DNA of 64,000 nucleotides, taken from NCBI GenBank assembly GCA_030435675.1, contig CM059622.1:2542001-2606000 (forward strand), written 5' to 3'. A program made the position numbers and the translations under genes. Positions 60,701 through 64,000 of this stretch are shown piece by piece (position 1 is the first letter of the stretch; each line of letters begins with the position of its first letter). The notes beneath the pieces were generated by a model. The model saw only the letters and a program-made list of their open reading frames with translations, did not search any database and was not told the DNA's origin. This DNA comes from Steinernema hermaphroditum (lineage: Eukaryota; Nematoda; Chromadorea; Rhabditida; Steinernematidae).

Positions 60701-62396
60701 TTAGCTGAGCCACTGGTGCTGCAGACACTCCTTCGCCGTCGGTCTCTTCGTCGGATCCAGTCGGAGCATCATCAGCAAGAAGCGCGCGAATCCTTGTGCA
60801 GCTTTCGGATCCCATCCGTGAACTTCGACGAGGATGTCGTAGAGCGCCTTCGGTGGCTCGTCAACTCCGCTGAAGCCCGCTGGACGCTTCAGGTGGCCTT
60901 CCTGGAATGAGCTGCGATTAAGTGGGATCAAGAGATTTGCGTGAGCACCTCATCGAACAGCTCGCGATATGACAGGCCATGACGAAGGACCTCGTGTGGA
61001 AGATCACCGACAACGAGTGTCAGGCGGGTGAGAAGGTCTTTTGATTCGTCGAGCGGAGATGTCTTGTTCGGAACGTCGAAGAGGTAGTCGCCGGTGGCCC
61101 ACTCAAAGATCGTGCACGCGGCGCTGAAGACGTCGGTGGTGTAGTCGAAGCCGAGGCGCAGAACTGATTCGGGACTCCGGTACTGCATCGTCTGGATCAC
61201 GCCTCGGAGTCGATAGTCCTAAACAAGTAGCATTAAAATCTGAATAGGTCATTTTTGGTAACCTGAATTACAGCGTTGCCCAAATCTGCGATTTTGATGC
61301 CGACGACTTCTGTATTCGTGCTTTGTTCGAGATGGTCTTTGCGCTTTTCGATTTGTGCCTTGCAACGCTGCAGATCTCGCGTCTTCTGCATGGTCTGAAA
61401 AAGAAGTAAAGTGTTTACAAGAATGGAGATGAGACCGGTTTTGACACTCCACATAAAAAGCGACCGATGGGCAGCAGAATTTACACGAATAATGGTCGTT
61501 GTAGACGACTTGTCTGAGTCAGAGAGACAGTGATATCATTCTGCAACTTGTAGTCGACCGGTCGCAGACAGGATACAGACAGAAATGGTCGTATGAGTCT
61601 CAAATCTGAGACAGACCTGTCCGGAGACAGTCATTCTCCATCACAATCAACAAGTCCCAAACAAAATGCAGACAAAATGAGTGTCTTCTTGCGTCAATCA
61701 GTCTTCACCTACCATTCGTACGATTCGAGATGTGGCGACGGCAGAAAGCGCATCTTTGGGCAGCCATCTCCTCTTCAGCATCTTCTCGATGATGTCCAGC
61801 GCCTCAAAGCATGTCACCAGCTCTGGCTTCGTGAACAGCAGGTTCTCAGGTTTTATGTCGGTATGCACGACGTGGCGCTTTTCCAACGCCGCCAAACCTC
61901 GAAGCAGACAACGCGTGACAAGTTTGACCACCCGGACACGACGCTCATTCGGAATGTTGTCGATGGCGTAAAGCATGTTCTCCCCAAGTACCTGATAGAA
62001 AGTAGTCACATTAGATGCTTTGAAGAGATCCATGTACCTCGGTGACTATGCATACGTGCTCTCCGTTCCGGCGCAGCATGAAGCTCCCCGCATATTCTAC
62101 GATTTCCTTAACGTTGACCGTACGTTGCAGGATCTAAAAAAGCACCAGATAAGAAGGAAAACACGGATAACAAATGCCTTTATCTCATCCTTGGCCATAA
62201 CGCGATATTTCCACAAGGACTTGACGATTTTGACGGCGTAGAAGCGGAGTTTCGTCGCGTGCCAGCAGAGCCACACGACGGAGAAGTTTCCGCAGCCCAG
62301 TTTCCGGATAACATAGAATTCTTTGGCGAGGCATTCTCCGGGCTCGATGTACGGCAGGCCACCCCTTCCGTATTCTTTCGCACTCTCTTGTTCCAT
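60701..62396 (-). CDS. SRPK-type serine/threonine kinase
   Basis: Six exons (62172-62396, 62038-62133, 61713-61991, 61263-61394, 60949-61218, 60701-60901) join in phase to 400 residues. SRPKs phosphorylate Arg-Ser-rich splicing factors. Motifs: FYVIRKLGCGNFSVVWLCW (glycine loop), YAVKIVKS (catalytic Lys), VHTDIKPENLLF (HTD loop characteristic of SRPK), IADLGNA (DLG instead of DFG, as in the family), QTMQYRSPESVL, ATGDYLFD and DPTKRPTAKECLQHQWLS at the C terminus. The spacer between kinase halves is short (~70 residues) and there is almost no N-terminal extension, so it is smaller than worm spk-1. The last intron (47 bp, 60902-60948) is needed because the frame is otherwise broken. The ATG at 62396 lies four bases after a TTTCAG, a possible trans-splice site. 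Confidence 0.9.
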
Positions 62397-64000
62397 GACG
62401 CTGAAACAAGTCAGGAGGTTAAAATGGAGATTAAGATGCGCGAGATAATCCACGAAAATTACTGGACAATGGACGGTGCAGGTTCTGGAGATCAATGAGA
62501 CGGAAACGAAAAGATCAGACGTTTCTTCTCATCAAAGAAGGAACGGAAAAATGACAAAAACAGGAATGAACTCTTGATGAGTACAGTAGTCGTCATAGCC
62601 GACACGACCATATGCACAACAGAAATGGCTGAACCGAACCCAAAAAAAATCCAGGCGATCCCGTATCACAAATACAGATAATAAGCGAGCAGTGCGTTCG
62701 ATATGACAGACGGAAACAATTCATTCGCTGGCCTAGCAGCCGAGAGATCGTGCAGATAGTACGGTCGGTCTGCACCAGATCGCGTTAAGATCTAGACGGA
62801 CATTGCGCACAGCACTCTCAGCCAATGACTACTGTACTTATGTTAACGAGCAGATCGCTGGAGAAGGACAGGTCTAATTCATGGCCATGACCATGGATTA
62901 GACCTGTCCCTGGAGAACATACAGATATGGTGTGTTTTTGGCGCACAATATCTCAAGCACAAGACTAAAAATGTACAAAAAAACGGCAGAGCCGGCGAGT
63001 ACAGTAGAGCAAAAGTCACAAGTCGGCACGACTGGCAGCGGAAACCTCAGCGTTCGGCGGTTTCTGTGGGCAGCGCCAACAAAGAGCTGAATCTGGCGTA
63101 GGCGCGACGGAAGAGAGCTGCTGGAGGACTGGACTCCGCTGCATTCGCTGTGCCTAACCGCCTGCGCCACTTCCGGAATCAGCTCATCGTCTCTCTGATG
63201 CTCGCGCCGACTGATGGGATCGACTCTGATGCCGAGCCCGGCGCCAAAGCCTCAAGTCCAAAATGACTGTTCGTATCTAATTTCACACCACCTTGAAGAC
63301 TTCGAAGACATGCCCTTAACTAACAAAAACAAAGACGAAAAAAGATCGGAGCAATCTTATGACCGCTCACCCTATTCGAGTACTGTGATCACTGTTTGTT
63401 GGGAGACGCAACTGTTTCGCGTCGGGACCCATTCACTTTAGAATCAGAAACAGCAGCGAGCTAAAACGCACAATGCTTGAGTTTTCCATGATGCGGACTA
63501 TTCACTTGCCTGGAAAAGACTTAACAGAAAGCCAAGCTGTTATGAAGCCAATATGAATGCCGGCTGACAAAGACCTAATGTTTCATTTCATGACGGAGTT
63601 GTAGAAGAGGTTACGTTTCTAAAATCGGCCTATTTCTCTAAAAGCAGTAACTGTGAAGTCTGTTATTTCTTCAAATAAACGCGTGTTTTTAGTACTAAGG
63701 GCCGAGTAGCCCTGCGGGCAGCAAGATTGGTAATCGGAATACACCAGTAGCCTACCGGCGGTCGCCTGACGGCCTTTCGGATGGAGACACTAATAGCCCT
63801 TCGGGCGACAAGATTGGTGCTGGTATAATCGTTTTTATTCCGGTCGCACCCAGCAGACAGTTGGGATATCGGTTTAGAAGGTGTAGTGGCCGGTCTAGTC
63901 TATTTATAGAAGGTCGGAATCGGTTCGACGCCGGCTTGAGTCCCTATTTTGTGTGGTTATCTGCATCATGTGGTCAGAAATACTATTCATCTCTGTCATA
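62397..64000. other. Right-end non-coding region
   Basis: No gene supported. A 44-bp hairpin lies at 62866-62909. Near 63700-63930 a repeat with two internal related units (TAGCCCTKCGGGC and AAGATTGGT) resembles 16016-16075, followed by a B-box-like GGTTCGACGCC. A minus-strand open frame at 62898-63170 has no recognisable features. Confidence 0.45.
62866..62909. repeat. 44-bp hairpin
   Basis: GGACAGGTCTAATTCATGG and CCATGGATTAGACCTGTCC form 19-bp inverted arms with one mismatch around a six-base loop CCATGA. It lies in non-coding DNA about 470 bp upstream of the SRPK start. Confidence 0.8.

Noticed and set aside
61500..61690. AGAC/GTCT clusters as SMAD-binding elements
   Set aside because: A four-base motif in introns of unrelated genes does not support a specific transcription factor; kept only as a compositional observation.
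63690..63930. tRNA or SINE at the right end (B-box-like GGTTCGACGCC)
   Set aside because: No A box at proper spacing and no foldable arms; recorded only as a repeat.
1..64000. CRISPR arrays, rRNA genes, bacterial-type operons or terminators
   Set aside because: Not seen, and not expected in nematode nuclear DNA; the tandem arrays present are foldback arms and satellites without spacer structure.

Overview
This is nematode nuclear DNA, most likely from a free-living rhabditid-type worm; the species cannot be read from it. The evidence is a tandem cluster of serpentine chemoreceptor genes of the nematode Srg/Srv type, very short introns (about 40-55 bp) with TTTCAG-like acceptors, a likely trans-splice acceptor just before a start codon, dispersed tRNA genes, and nematode-type DD37D mariner, BEL/Pao, Merlin-like and non-LTR elements. 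There are no bacterial operons, CRISPR arrays or rRNA genes. All exon structures below were read by eye from splice signals, phase and family resemblance.

Region 1 (1-7 kb): a short CTP:phosphocholine cytidylyltransferase-like gene with only the catalytic domain, and a duplicated tRNA block (Ala, Ile, a broken Ala, Ile again, half of a third unit) followed by tRNA-Leu. Region 2 (4.6-24.6 kb): five apparently intact chemoreceptor genes, one on the minus strand and four on the plus strand. They share the same exon grid (153, 210, 150 and about 234 bp, then a variable last exon). One has an intron swollen to 1.8 kb by two foldback elements. A 5'-truncated LINE lies between receptors 4 and 5.

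Region 3 (25-38 kb): one MADF-domain gene, then a mobile-element graveyard. It holds a nearly intact DD37D mariner, two foldback elements, a Merlin/IS1595-like transposase, a second LINE, two copies of an unknown multicopy gene family, a ~190-bp satellite-like array and a tRNA-Phe with an insertion.

Region 4 (38-62.5 kb): housekeeping genes. These are a LysM-domain gene split by an 861-bp palindromic element, DSCC1 (Ctf18-RFC cohesion loader subunit), ACAD10-like (HAD + aminoglycoside-phosphotransferase-like + acyl-CoA dehydrogenase), SMARCAD1-like chromatin remodeller, a Pmp3/UPF0057 membrane micropeptide, GPALPP1 (downstream gene of a probable operon) and an SRPK-type kinase. A third copy of the unknown family, fused to a BEL/Pao fragment, lies between the last two. 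Several neighbours are convergent with 3' ends about 100-180 bp apart.

The most notable signal is a set of foldback elements scattered over the window. Three have arms built from unrelated tandem repeats (GCGCGAA, TTGGGCGCACG, ACTCGCCGCC types) yet enclose the same internal core, and five are flanked by 9-10 bp direct repeats, as in Mutator-like/Drosophila FB elements. Other points worth attention are symmetric phase-1 micro-exons encoding GPALPP motifs, introns dense in AGAC/GTCT, and two GC-AG introns.
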